From positions 332,283 to 396,282 of the forward strand of contig CAJNOI010000057.1 of NCBI GenBank assembly GCA_905250115.1: a DNA stretch of 64,000 bases, written 5' to 3'. The notes beneath the pieces are model-generated. The model worked only from the letters and a program-made list of their open reading frames with translations. It was not told where the DNA came from and searched no databases. The position numbers and the translations under genes were made by a program. This DNA is from Adineta steineri (lineage: Eukaryota; Rotifera; Eurotatoria; Adinetida; Adinetidae). Below are positions 12,151 to 23,829 of this stretch, piece by piece (within the stretch, counting starts at the first letter, position 1; each line of letters begins with the position of its first letter).

Positions 12151-13352
12151 TTTGTTACAACAGCAGCATTAGTTAATGATGCTAAAAAATTCGATGTTAA
12201 TTGTGATGCAAGGGCATTTATATCAATCGCTGAAACACTCATATCCGGCCCAACTAAACAATAATAAAAAGAACACATTAGAATTTCAATTAATTTATTT
12301 CACTATATACCTGTCATGATACGACCAATATTTGTTATTGGTTGTTGATTAGTATAACTGTTCATTGATGGTTGTTGTTGTTGTTGTTGTTGTTGCTGTT
12401 GCTGTTGCTGTTTAATCTAAAATTGACATAGTTAAAAACGATAATCATTACTATATTTTCTTTACATGATTTATATTCGAATGATTATTATTGGTAATGT
12501 TATTCCCATACTGATTACAATCAACAGATTTCGGAATAGGATAAATGGGAATGTAATTCGTTGTTGTTGTTGTTGTCTGTTGTAATGGTGGCGGTGGTGG
12601 TGTTAATTGTTGTTCGTTTGATGGAGATGTCAAATATTGAAAATCTGGTAAAACAGTAGTATTAGTATTATTAAGGAATGTTACATCATGTCCATTTGTT
12701 GATGAACAATTAATATTGCTATTAACAAGAAACTAAAATTTAAGGAATAATTTATTTATTATTAAAAAAAGCAAAAATAATTATTTACATTATTAACTGT
12801 ATCAGCAAACATTTGTTCGATATCATTAGTAAATGTACTACTAATACCACTATCAGTTTGCTCACCACTATTATCATCATGTTGATCCATGATTTCATTA
12901 TCTTCATTATTATTATTCGATATTGTCATTTGTGTTGGTTTAACTTTTTTATTTAAGATCTGTAATATACATATATATATAAAAAGAAAATGCTTTTTGT
13001 CTTATGAACTTACATCGATTATATCGACATTTGTACAGGATTCATGTGGTTCATTATAATCAGCATATTTTAATAAAACTTTATCCATATCGGATGATGC
13101 ATATTGAAATAAACGATCATTGCTATTAAATATCATTAAAGCTATTTCACAACCACATAAAACTGATAATTCATAGGCTTTTTTCATTAAACCAAATTTT
13201 CTTTTCGTAAATGTTACTTGACGAGTACGCTCGTCAATAATACGTGTTATATTGATTTTTTTACGACCCATGATTTTTTTTGTCGATGAACCACTGTTGT
13301 TATTTGTAGTTTTATTTATTGGTGATGTACCGTTGCTGTGTAACATACTCAT
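11799..13352 (-). CDS. MEF2: MEF2 MADS-box transcription factor
   Basis: DNA-binding transcription factor of muscle, neural and stress programmes. Exons (minus): 13352-13014, 12959-12789, 12732-12466, 12416-12311, 12253-12097, 12048-11799, summing to 430 codons (429 aa). The MADS box ([18 protein letters not shown] onward, then [19 protein letters not shown] and CEIALMIF) and the MEF2 domain ([19 protein letters not shown]) are nearly identical to animal MEF2. The rest is a low-complexity activation region with polyQ, polyN and polyT tracts. Family members normally start at the MGRKK Met (13271 here); the frame stays open to an ATG at 13352, which would add a Ser/Asn-rich 27-residue extension. 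Which ATG is used cannot be decided from sequence alone. Upstream lies more than 2 kb without a gene. Confidence 0.95.
11928..12413. repeat. CAG/CAA trinucleotide tracts in MEF2 exons
   Basis: Two glutamine-coding triplet runs, about 11928-11952 and 12371-12412 (CAA/CAG on the coding strand), encode tracts of 9 and 12 or more Gln. An AAT run near 12127-12150 encodes Asn repeats. Length variation between alleles is likely at such tracts. Confidence 0.75.
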
Positions 13353-15970
13353 ATATGAGTGTTTTATGTTTCAAAGACCGTTTCCGACCCAAATAATTAA
13401 GTACAAAAATTATCCTTAGTACATAACCAACAATGGTTTTACTCTTTTAAAAAAAAAGAAAAAAGAAAAAATCTTTATTATTTTATTTAGATTAATGAAT
13501 ATATATTAGAAAATCCTTGGCATTTTCTTCAGAATATTATCCTTATCTTAAAGGCTAACTTTTTAATAAAAATAAGTTTTAGCTAATTTCTTCTATATTA
13601 TATTATATTATATATATATATAGACATACATAAATATATGTATATATGTATACATATTTATATATGAAATAGAACAGGCGACAAGTGTATCATATATAGA
13701 CTTTTTCTTATATTTAGTCAGTATATAATTGTTCTCTTTTATTAGTATTAGGTTTTTTCTTTCTAAATATACATACGAAGAAGAAGAGTTGCTCGTTTTG
13801 GTTACTTACCAGAATAGAATCTTTTTTAGCACACACAAACAAACGGTGATGCTACACAAATCTGTCTTGTTGCCTTTTGCGCTCGGCGAACCAGAATCAT
13901 AAAGGCAGATGGCTTGTATATATACATATATATATTCTTCTCTCGTTCTCTGTCTTCTCTTGTACTATTCCATTTTTTTTTCTAGTCTCTTCTTTTTTCT
14001 CTTCTACATATAAAGCAAAGGATAACACTCATTACTCTCTGACTGGCTTATGCCTCTTGAGAATAATTCGACAAACGGAATCGTGGGCGTTATTACCATC
14101 AATATACAATAGAATATATCTTGTGTTCTGAAGATGCTGCTGTTCGGTATATGTATATATGTATATACATATATACATTAGAAGAAGGAAAAGAAAATGA
14201 TGATAAACAGACCAATATTCATCAGGAAGTAGGAAAAAAAATGAAGAAGGAGGCGCGGTCGTACACAATTGATTGTCTATGCATATACTATTCATTTTCT
14301 TTTCTTTTCTCATCAACATCCATTTTCAAGTCAATTAGAAGTGAATGCATGTGAAGATGAACTACTGAGCCATTCTTTATATTATTTCTTTAGTCTACGT
14401 GATGAAACGTATGTGTATGGATATCAATCAGGCATTATGCCCATCATCAACAGTTGTTAGCCAATGACCTATATGATAAGTTATTGATGAGAAAAAAATT
14501 TTCTTTTGCAGATATAGTGACCTATTTATAATGTAGAAAAAAAAATACCATACTAATATCTTTAAATATATTATCTATAGACGATTTGTCTAGGTAAATA
14601 TATCAATAGAATATCATTTTTCTTTTCAATGAAAATAAATTGATTGACATTTGACGGAAAAATTAAAAATTGAGTTTAGATAATCAATCTATGGTAAACA
14701 CAAACTAAACGAAAAAATTCATGTATGTAGGAAAACTTAAATTGAATCTTCTTCTTCATATACAACTAAGAATAAGTAATGATTGTATATCTATATACAT
14801 TGAAGACATATGCGATGTAAATACAGCTGTCGATCATTATAATAAACAGCAATAGAGTTTTTTTTTTCATTATACTTATATTTATTAGAAAATAAGCGAA
14901 AAGTAATTTGAAAGTATTTATTAGTTTAAGATCAAAAGACAAAAAAATCAATCTTATTGATTATATCAAACTATGTATTTTTCTTGCTATAATTATGTAT
15001 TCATAAATCATTTAAGAATGAAGAATATGTCGGTCACGTAGACATAATGTCAAACTAGGAAAAAAAAATACAAAGTCAGTTGTCTTGTAATTGTCATTTT
15101 TAATATAAACATAAAGTTTTCTTATTATTCATACAAAACAAAAATAGACAAAATTTTTTGCGGTCATAACGTTTTCTCGAGGAAAAAGAAATTATCTTTA
15201 GATTTAAGAGAGATCATTAATAATCAGAGATTGATTATAAACTATTCTAGTATGTTAAAACTAAACATCATGTTTTATCGTTGACATATGATCCATCATC
15301 TTCAATACGAATATATTTATATCACATTTCATTTATGTAATAAATGACGATTAAATATTGAGCAATCTTCACTATGTTCAAATATATTTCCAGATGTAGT
15401 ATTTTTCTCATCATGATTTAATAAAAAAAATGTCTAGGATGTTATTCATTGATAGAAGACCATATTATGATTATTTTCTTGAACTAGCAGTCGATTTAAT
15501 TATCTCTTGATGATGATGCATCATCATCATTACTTTTGTTTATATTTGTCAAGCTCAATAGTAAAATAAATGATGATCAACTGTGCAAATCATGAGTATG
15601 ATTACATGGTGAATGACTATGTTGATAGAAATAATATCGATCTGCTATCAATAATATATATATATATTTCAAGAAATAAAAAAAATTCTACAAATGATTT
15701 TAGTTTAGATTATCATTTGTATTGAAATTGGAAAATATGTGAAATATTTGTTTGTACAATTATTCTATAGAGTATTTCTTTTCAATATGAAATACACGAT
15801 GAATGATAACCAAAGGATAAGAATAGCTCTTTCTTTCTTGATCAAGATTTATGATTACATGGAGAGACATTCTTGAATTTCGATAAAACTAAAGAACAAT
15901 GTAATTACACATTAGTTGCTTAATATTTGATTCTGTAAGGAATACGATTCATCCATATAGACATATCGAT
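13353..15970. other. Intergenic region upstream of MEF2
   Basis: 2.6 kb without a supportable gene. It holds TATA/TATATA microsatellites (near 13600-13670, 13918-13935, 14150-14178 and 15655-15668) and several T-rich open frames that look random. The MEF2 promoter and 5' UTR must lie in its left part. Confidence 0.45.
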
Positions 15971-16147
15971 TTAATGTTTTCGAACATTATTGATACCTTT
16001 AATGACATTATTTGCAAGTTCTGTTATTGAAGGAATTTTTATATTTTGTCTTAAATCATCTAAACTTAATATTCCACCATCTCCAATTTCATATGTAGCG
16101 AAACCTTCCCAATTACTTAATTCTGGACAATAACGAACGTTCTTCAC
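15971..16147 (-). pseudogene. Extra copy or alternative last exon of the RYCPD secreted family
   Basis: An open segment after an acceptor (TACTAG) encodes RYCPELSNWEGFATYEIGDGG and 33 further residues to a TAA. It parallels the last exon of the next gene (RYCPDIKTWDAFQNYEVGGG). No signal-peptide exon of its own is visible. A possible small exon at about 16195-16245 has a compatible phase but no family resemblance. Exon 2 of the 16801 gene ends in phase 1 and could also splice to this exon in frame, so it may be an alternative 3' exon rather than a dead copy. Confidence 0.45.
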
Positions 16148-16359
16148 TAGTAAAATAATGAAATAAATTTTCATAGATAAATAAATATTTTACTTACTAA
16201 TCTTCTTTTGGTTCATGATGGATGAAAAATTGTACAGTATATTTATGATCTAAAATTATATTAGTAAAAATCAAGTTTTAAAATCATCTTTATTCTAATT
16301 TTCGCATAAAACTAAAATGAGTAGATAGAAAAAGTAAAATTTTATTTTTTTCTTTCATT

Positions 16360-16801
16360 TTAACGACCATATCCACCACCCACTTCATAATTTTGAAATG
16401 CGTCCCATGTTTTGATATCCGGACCTGTATCGAGAAATGTATAGGACAACTTTATAGAAAATATTCTCAATATATAATCTTACAATAACGTGATCCAGTT
16501 AATTTATTCACACTCGGTTCACAACGTTCTTCATATTTTTCAGATGCTTCTCGTTTTTGCTCTTCACATTGAGTTTTTCCCGGATGAAAAACTGTTCGTT
16601 TTAAGAACTCTGTTGCTATTTCATGTTCTAAATATTATCTCAAAATGAAAATCATATCAATCAATCGAAAAAGGAAAGAATATATATATTCATTTTTATC
16701 GACTTACCAACATTAAAATCATCAATATCATTCTCTGGTCGTGCCAATATAATCGTAGAAAGAACTGCAATGGTAATGCACAAAAATAGAACTTTTTTCA
16801 T
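16360..16801 (-). CDS. Small secreted protein, RYCPD family
   Basis: Exons (minus) 16801-16708, 16627-16484 and 16424-16360 sum to 101 codons (100 aa). A strong signal peptide (MKKVLFLCITIAVLSTIILA) is followed by an acidic/basic helical-looking stretch and three cysteines. The pattern EERCEP, then eight residues, then RYCPDIKTW near the C-terminus is shared with the divergent gene at 18266 (EEKCER then RYCPDLDTW). The last splice junction falls inside the shared Cys codon. A TATA-like element lies about 60 bases upstream. No known family is recognised; a secreted peptide or short effector is likely, function unknown. Confidence 0.8.
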
Positions 16802-16857
16802 ACTTATCTCTTTGATTTGAAGATACAATATGAGACGAAAAGTGCGATGATGAGCAA

Positions 16858-16865
16858 TTTATATA
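16858..16865 (-). promoter_or_regulatory. TATA-like box for the 16801 secreted gene
   Basis: TATATAAA on the minus strand, about 57 bases upstream of the start codon and so plausibly 25-30 bases upstream of transcription start. The element is clear but AT-rich surroundings raise the chance of coincidence. Confidence 0.45.
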
Positions 16866-18118
16866 TACGTAGTTCTTTTATTCATTATACCAAAAAAAGA
16901 TGATGATACTTAGAATACAATATCTTCTTTTTTTTGTATGCAAGTTATGTATGTAAAATAATTGATGAATACTAACATTCAAAAAAGAAATGTTCGCTTT
17001 AAGCGATAATATGATGAATGAATCAGATGATGATTGTTAAAACATTTAAGTTATATCTTATTTTTAAAGATATTAACTAATCAGAAGTGATTGTTATTGC
17101 AGTTCGATAAACAGATCCTAATTCTGTTCATAGTGTCTATTGAAAGCAATGAATATTTACATAATCGAGTAGCAAGGAATTTAACCTTTCGACGAATAAA
17201 ATCGGTCAATATTCTTTATAATATCAAATATTACATTTTTTAACTTAAGATATGATTCTTATATTCTTTAATGTATATGAATTATTTTATGAATACTTTA
17301 AACATTTCTCATTCTGGAATTTTCAGGATATAAGGCTCAGATCACAGAGTATGCTAAACTGTCTTCAAGTATAAATAATAGGTAGGGTTTTATGAGTGAC
17401 CAATTGATTGAGACGTGTGAGCGGCGTATAATAAAAAAATAATAGTTTATTTTAACATAATTTTAGAATATGCGTAGTAGGACTGAACGTTCTTGATCAC
17501 ATCACTATTTAAAAGACCTATTCGAACGATGATTGTAATTTACGTAGTTCGAATGAGTACAGATTTATTTCTAATGAATAAATAAAAGATAAAGAGAAAA
17601 TCTATTTTGTTAATAAATATATTTCAAGATAAGAAATCAATGGTTTCTTTTAAATCTAATCAGTTTGTATAAAATCTTATGTATTATTAATGAAACATGT
17701 TAATATCGATAAGACTTCATTATAAACCTTTTCTTTTCTAGGTACTTATTCATAATCAAAATAAATATCGATATTTGTTTTCAGAATTATTTTTGTAAGA
17801 TTTCGTTTTTTCGCAATGAATAACCAAAACATACATATCCATTTTTTTTTTCTTTTATCGTTTAGAATAAATCTAACACAAATAGCCTTTCATCTAAATG
17901 TAAAAACTAGGGGGCAATGAGGAGAAAGAAAGAGCGAAGAATGCCATTAATCATACCTGATACCAGCATATTACCTGGCTACATTGATCTCTTCAGAATA
18001 CAATTTTTGTTTTTTTCCTTATATGCACAGTTAATACATGCGATATCGTATATATAAAAAAGAAAGGCGAGAGAGAGAGAGCGAGCGAGCCAAAGAAAAA
18101 ACGCAAACATCAACTAAA
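16866..18118. other. Intergenic region between two divergent secreted genes
   Basis: 1.25 kb with no supportable gene, bounded by TATA-like elements facing outward. A GA-rich run (near 18067-18090) precedes the right-hand promoter. Confidence 0.4.
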
Positions 18119-18126
18119 TATAAAAG
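18119..18126 (+). promoter_or_regulatory. TATA box of the 18266 secreted gene
   Basis: A perfect TATAAAAG. It is followed by a probable 5' UTR intron that starts GTAAAC near 18193, after AATCGAAG, and ends TATATAG at about 18247, just before the ATG at 18266. The strong TATA box suggests tightly regulated, possibly high expression. Confidence 0.6.
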
Positions 18127-18265
18127 CCAGAGCAGTAAATATATACATATTATATTCGATCTTTTCATATTTCGCGACATAATAAATCGAAGGTAAACTG
18201 TTATATTTTCATTTGTATCTCAAATTCAACTCATGAATATTATATAGGTTTATTAACTAACAACG

Positions 18266-18876
18266 ATGCATGCAAAAAATCTTTCTATTCTGTTATTTAC
18301 CGTTGGTTTATTGTTCACATTAGCTCAATGTGGACGATTAACAGTACGTAACAACGAAGATGATGATAACAACAATGATGATAACGGTGATAATGATAAC
18401 AGTAATGATGATTTAACTAGTAAGCAAATTTTGAGTTGTTTTATTTGTATATGATTTATTTATATATATTTTTAGATGAAAAACGGGCTATCCAAAATTT
18501 TCTTCAAGATGATAATGATGATGATTTAAGTAGTAAGAAAAATTTGATTTTGTTTTATTTTTATATGATTTACATATGTATATATTTTCAGATGAAAAAC
18601 GTGCTATTCAAAATTTCCTTCAAGATGAAGAAGATGCTAGCCAATTTCTTGATCAATCTCGTCGATTATTCGCCTCTGATCAAAAAAGTCATATGAAAGA
18701 AGCTAAGAAAGCGTAAACTAAATTCTTTAATTTTACATAGATTTTAAAAATAGACTTCTATTTTAATTAGATTCGAAGAAAAATGTGAACGTCTTCTTCA
18801 TCCACGTTATTGTCCTGATCTTGACACATGGCCTGTTTGGACTCAAGCCTTCAAATCAGCAACTGGCAAAAAATAA
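18266..18876 (+). CDS. Small secreted acidic protein, RYCPD family, with duplicated exon
   Basis: Exons 18266-18419, 18476-18532, 18592-18712 and 18771-18876 sum to 146 codons (145 aa). There is a signal peptide (LSILLFTVGLLFTLAQC), then a very acidic Asp/Asn repeat region. Two copies of the unit NEKRAIQNFLQD follow, encoded by consecutive exons. The C-terminal segment is EEKCERLLHPRYCPDLDTW. The 57-base second exon is in phase 1-1, so its duplication kept the frame. The C-terminal motif links this gene to the divergent gene at 16801 and to the exon at 15971. No known family is recognised; a secreted calcium-binding or peptide-like role is only a guess from the acidic repeats. Confidence 0.82.
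18420..18620 (+). repeat. Tandem duplication of an intron plus exon start
   Basis: The segments 18420-18503 and 18533-18620 are near copies. Each is an intron beginning GTAAG and ending in T-rich sequence plus AG, followed by an exon start encoding NEKRAIQNFLQD. Intron bodies are still alignable, so the duplication is recent. Confidence 0.75.
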
Positions 18877-19698
18877 AATAACATATTTTCATTGAAATTT
18901 CCTAAATATTTTTTGTTTTTTGCATGATCAATAAATTCACTCCAAACTGAAAATCTAGAACATGTGTAAACGAGAAAGAAATTTGTTGTCATTATGTTTA
19001 TATCGTGTATTGATTTGATAAACCACTGTAATTTTCATCACACAAGGACATGACAATATTTACGATAGAAATTTGCTTTTATCGATAGAGAAGAATAAAT
19101 ATTATACCTCTGATATTTATGCATTTGAATGTATACTTATGATTTTTCTCGTATCAGAGTTCGACTATCAAGGTTATATAATTGAGTTTTATTAATATGA
19201 ATCATTTATTGATTATTTTGAATTCTACTATGATTTGTTCAAATAGTATTATATTTCTTTAATGTTTAGTTTATTCGTGTAAAGAAGACATAGTAATAAA
19301 GTTTTTATATTAAATCAATAATGTTTTAACAGTACTTCCCATTAGAAAATATCTCGAAAAGGTTTTGCCTGCATAATATCGAAAACATAAACGTCATAAA
19401 GTAAAGATGGTAAAAACAGTATAGTTAGGAGGTAGAAATCTCTCTTATTCACATGTTTGTTTTCGACCAAATTCAAGTTAACCATATATATCAAGTCTAG
19501 CTATTATAAACTTCGTTTGATTCGTATCAAAGCATAGATATTTCGATTATAGTTTTTGTACAGACATAATCATAGCCACTAATCGCTTTCTATTTGCGAT
19601 AAATATATGAATAGACGTTTTTTTCATTTATAAAACAAAATTTATTTAATCCAAACAATATATTGTACAATAGTTTGTCAATATTCATCAATAGATAC
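18877..19698. other. Intergenic region, nothing recognised
   Basis: 0.8 kb between the 3' ends of the secreted gene and CCDC174. It is AT-rich with no coding signal beyond short chance frames. It should hold both polyadenylation regions; an AATAAA lies near 18929-18934. Confidence 0.4.
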
Positions 19699-20923
19699 TT
19701 ATGATGAATGAGTATTAGTCCGTAAAACAGGAAATGGATAAGCCATCGATGGATTTCCATTTGGAATATTATTCTGCAGTAATGGTGGTTGTTGAGTATG
19801 AATTGGTTGCACATTCTAAAACATATAATAAAATCGAATCAAAAACAAATATTTATGCAAAAATACAAACCTGTTTCGATGATTGTACTTGTGTTGTTTG
19901 AATAGTTATTTCTGGAAGATTTATTTGTTTATCTTTTTCATCATTCTTTACAACTGGTACTTGTTCAAGTATTTCTTGTGTTGATTTAATTCCAGATTGA
20001 TCTTTATTATCTCCTGATAAATTAATTCCCATTTCTTTTGCTTTCCTTAATCGTATTTTATTTAAACGATCAGACATATTTACTGTTCGTTTTTCTTTTT
20101 CTTGGCTAAATTTCATTTGTTCATTTTTTGTATTTGTTCGTAAATCATTTAACGTTGCCATTTGTTCAGCACGTTGTTTATCGTCTGTTGAAAATTTATA
20201 AAAACCAATACCATGTTCACGTTTTTCATCAAATAATATATCTTGATAATGTACATGAGTTTTATTTCTTAACGCGTCCATATCAGATTCCCATTTACTA
20301 CGCATTTGTTCACGATGTAAACGTTCAACACGATTTATTTCATCTTCGGTATTATTTGATGGAATTTTTTCTTCCGAAGAAGTTCTTTTCTTTTCCGATG
20401 ATTTTAATCGTTCATATTCATCACGTGTAACTAAACGTGTACGTCCAAATGAATCTGTATATTCCATATGAGTTTGTTTTTGATTTGTTTCATAAATTTT
20501 ACGTTCAAAATCAACAAGAAATGATTCATCATTATCATCGCCATCATCTTCAGCTAATAATTTCATTTCATTATTTGACATAATTTCATCATATAATTTT
20601 GATTTGGCTTCAAGAATTGCTCGTGATTTAGCAAATGCTATTTCATCTTCACGTGATAAAGTCGATGATGGTGTTGGAGTTGGATTTGTTTCTTCAATTT
20701 TCTTCTTCTTTTTCGATGGATTAGAAACTTCAACATCTAAATCTGCTTTTGTTTTAAGTCGCAATGAACTTGATGTTGATTGTAAATTATTAAGCATAGC
20801 TGATGATGAAATAGTTGATGACGATGCTCGTTGAACATCTTGTTTTTTACGTAATAATTCAGCTTTTAATGATAGATAAGAACTTGATGTATTATCAAAA
20901 GTTCTCTTCTGTTCTTGATCCAT
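19699..20923 (-). CDS. CCDC174: CCDC174 coiled-coil protein
   Basis: Nuclear coiled-coil protein associated with the exon-junction complex and splicing in vertebrates. Exons (minus): 20923-19871 and 19815-19699, summing to 390 codons (389 aa). The N-terminal SYLSLKAELLRKKQD matches the family's start. The middle has an acidic block (EDDGDDNDESFLVDFERKI), the phrase YTDSFGRTRLVTRDEY typical of the family, and MRSKWESDMDALRNKTHVHY followed by GIGFYKFSTDDKQR. Highly charged helices are predicted between 200 and 330. The C-terminal exon is Gln/Pro-rich. It is shorter than human CCDC174 (467 aa), with the C-terminal half poorly conserved. An acceptor-like TTTTTTAG lies about 10 bases upstream of the ATG. 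Confidence 0.85.
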
Positions 20924-21008
20924 TTCTTTTATCTAAAAAATTTTAAAAAAAGTTAGTTAATCACTTTGAGCTTTATTTTTAGTTTTATTATATAAAAAAA
21001 TATATATT

Positions 21009-23507
21009 TTAAAATTCGATATGTTTATCACTTCGTTTAAGTTCAAATCCAAGTTGTTTTGTTAACATCATAGCAATATTTCGTGCGCTAATAGCTTCAA
21101 TTTCCATACATGATGCACTCCATTCCATAGCATTAACATAGAAAATATTTTTATTTATTTGTATAGGTGGTAATTTTTGTGGATATTCATATTTTGGATA
21201 AGCTAACCAAGGTATATCTTGAATTAATTGAAATTTATCATTATCAAATATTTGTTTATAATCTTCTGATGAAAGTTTTTCGGGTGAAAATATTTTATAA
21301 ATAGATTGATTAGTAGATTTTTTATTTGTATTTACAGTTAATTGTTCAGCAACAGCTCGATATGGTAATGATGATTTTGTATAAAAAATAGCATTTAATC
21401 GTTGACATTCATCATTAGTTAAATTATATTTTTGACAATTAAGTTTACCGGAAAGAAAATTTGAATGTGTTGATTGCATACGATAATCATATTGATTAAA
21501 TAAGTCAGTTGATTGTAAAACAAAATCATTTATATTATCACGATGAAGTGGAAAAGCTAATACAATGTGATCGTAATCAACAGAATGTACAAGTTCACTA
21601 TTAACTGGTTTATATGAAAGACGAACATTTCCACCTTGATCATTGATATCAATACGATGAACTTCTTCAACACTTTTTACATAACCATTAACATATTGAA
21701 CATTAGATTGTTTTAAAAGTCGTTCAAGAAGTTGTTTTGGAACAAGATGATTACCACCTTTAACATGCCATAAAGTAGAACCAGCAGCCATCAATGAAAC
21801 AAGACCTATTAAATATTTATTTTAGACTAACAATATATTATCCAAGATTATTTACCTGGAAAAGCATTTATTGTATCAACTGATTGATCATAATTAACTA
21901 AAGTAGCTAATTGACCAATTTCATCAATAAATCTTTTACTAAAACCATGTTCAAATAAATATTTTCGAAATGAAGTACGTGTTGCTTTAGAAAAATCTTC
22001 ATCAAGCATTTGTAGAAATTCTTCAACATTATTAAATATTCGTCCATTATCTTGATAATCGTATATACTGAAAAAAACAATTTCAACTAATTTTTTATTT
22101 GAAGAACAAAAAAATATACCGAATAAAATTTGATAATTTTCTACCAAGCCAAAAATTTAAACGAAATGCATCAAGACCATATCGCCATAGAACAAGAAAT
22201 AGATTGGGAATGTAACGATGTAATGTAGAAAATAATGTTTGAGAACCATCATTTGTCATTACGTAAGGTAATGCCTTAGGAACATTCAATTTCTCTAAAC
22301 CTGAAATTAAAATAAAGAGATTGATAACTTCGATGTGTCTATTGCTAACAATATGAATAATATTGAAAACTGAAATATCAATAGTTAGTTCTTACTGTCA
22401 AGATTATTGATTGACTTCAAGTGGTTGTGAACAAATAAAATTACAAGCAAGTGACACTGATTACTTTCGAATCAATAAGTGTTATCTCGTAGGTTGCATT
22501 CATTCTCTCTTAGATATAGCACATTGATATCAACTGACTACATATGCCTTCAACTACCCAAATATTTCAAGTGAATCGAATGGAATAAAAAGTATTTTAG
22601 TGAATTCATTGACTTCAATACCTTACAGCAAAGTATACAGCATCACTCATTATCATATTTATAATTCCCAAGAGGCATTTATTTCTTTTAATAAATACCA
22701 AATATGTATCTTTTTAAAATTTGATCAATTCACTATAATTAGATGTCTTTTTTTTATATGCATAAGCTACGTTTTAAAATATCTTATGAAATTTTTTTTG
22801 AAGATGATTCATAAGTTATATTTGTTTGTTCTCAACAAATAATCAAATCTCTATCACGTGCACACCGTCTAGCATTTTATATAAAAAAATAAGCGAATCA
22901 TTGCAAGATGTTGTATGAATAAGAATATGTATTTAAGGCAGGTTGAGAAAGCGATGAGATAACTAATATGATATGCTGACACTTACTCATTCATTCTTGT
23001 TAAGATAGTAAATCTAATAATATATCTGTCAGTATATAAAGAATTCTATAAATATTCTATTTCATAATGTTTTAATAAAAATTTTTCTAAGGAAATAATC
23101 TTACCTAATTCATCAGCAAATCTTTTCATATATAAATTTTTTTCATGTATAATTGATCCACCTGCTTCATATTCATCTCCATTAATATTAATAGTTTTCA
23201 ATCGACCACCAATCTACAATCATATATTCATAATTAAATCATCAAACATAAAACTCATAACAAACTTGATTCGATTCATAAATCGTAATAGCAACTGAAT
23301 CATTCAAATAATATTTTAACCAATAAGCTGTTGATATACCTCCAATTCCTGCACCAACAATTGCTAAACCATGGAAAACAAAATGTTAATTCGATTTCTT
23401 GAATACATTTCATTTAACTTACCAACATGTGTTTTAGGAGTTACATCATGATTACATTGTACGATTACACAAATAATTAGTAGAATGTAACTGATATATA
23501 CTATCAT
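21009..23507 (-). CDS. PCYOX1: Prenylcysteine oxidase (FAD-dependent)
   Basis: Lysosomal FAD thioether oxidase that degrades prenylcysteines to cysteine, an isoprenoid aldehyde and hydrogen peroxide. Exons (minus): 23507-23423, 23363-23266, 23213-23105, 22300-22120, 22067-21856, 21805-21009, summing to 494 codons (493 aa; human PCYOX1 is 505). A signal peptide ([15 protein letters not shown]) leads directly into the dinucleotide-binding motif [17 protein letters not shown], followed by the second FAD-contact segment IGGRLKTI and [11 protein letters not shown]. Later family segments are [20 protein letters not shown] and [13 protein letters not shown]. Intron 3 is about 800 bases, long for this region. 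The 3' end lies close to the start of CCDC174, same strand. PCYOX1 and PCYOX1L cannot be separated here. Confidence 0.9.
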
Positions 23508-23829
23508 TTTATATCTGTAAAGTGTATGAATACTGTTTGGCCAAAAAAAGATATATATTTTCTTTTAACTAATTTTCTTTATGTTTGTTTTTTTCAAATA
23601 TACATATACTGGCAAATAACGGACGAAAAAAGAAAAGGTAGAGGACAATGTCGAATACACACGCACAGATAAAATTTATGCCGAAGAAAACAAACAAGAA
23701 AAGAAATGTTTAGGAACATGATCATTCGTCGAGCAAGACCAAAGAAGTTGAAGACAAAAAGAAAAACGAGAAAAAAAAGCAATTTTGTACAACATTAATG
23801 ATAAACCACAGATATAAAAAAATCTTCTT

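Noticed and set aside
13877-14460. Cluster of open frames on both strands upstream of MEF2
   Set aside because: Ser/Phe/Tyr/Ile-rich low-complexity translations of T-rich DNA; frames on opposite strands overlap, as expected by chance.
15650-15668. TATATATA tract as a promoter for the 15971 exon
   Set aside because: It lies downstream of that minus-strand exon and is one of many AT microsatellites in the window.
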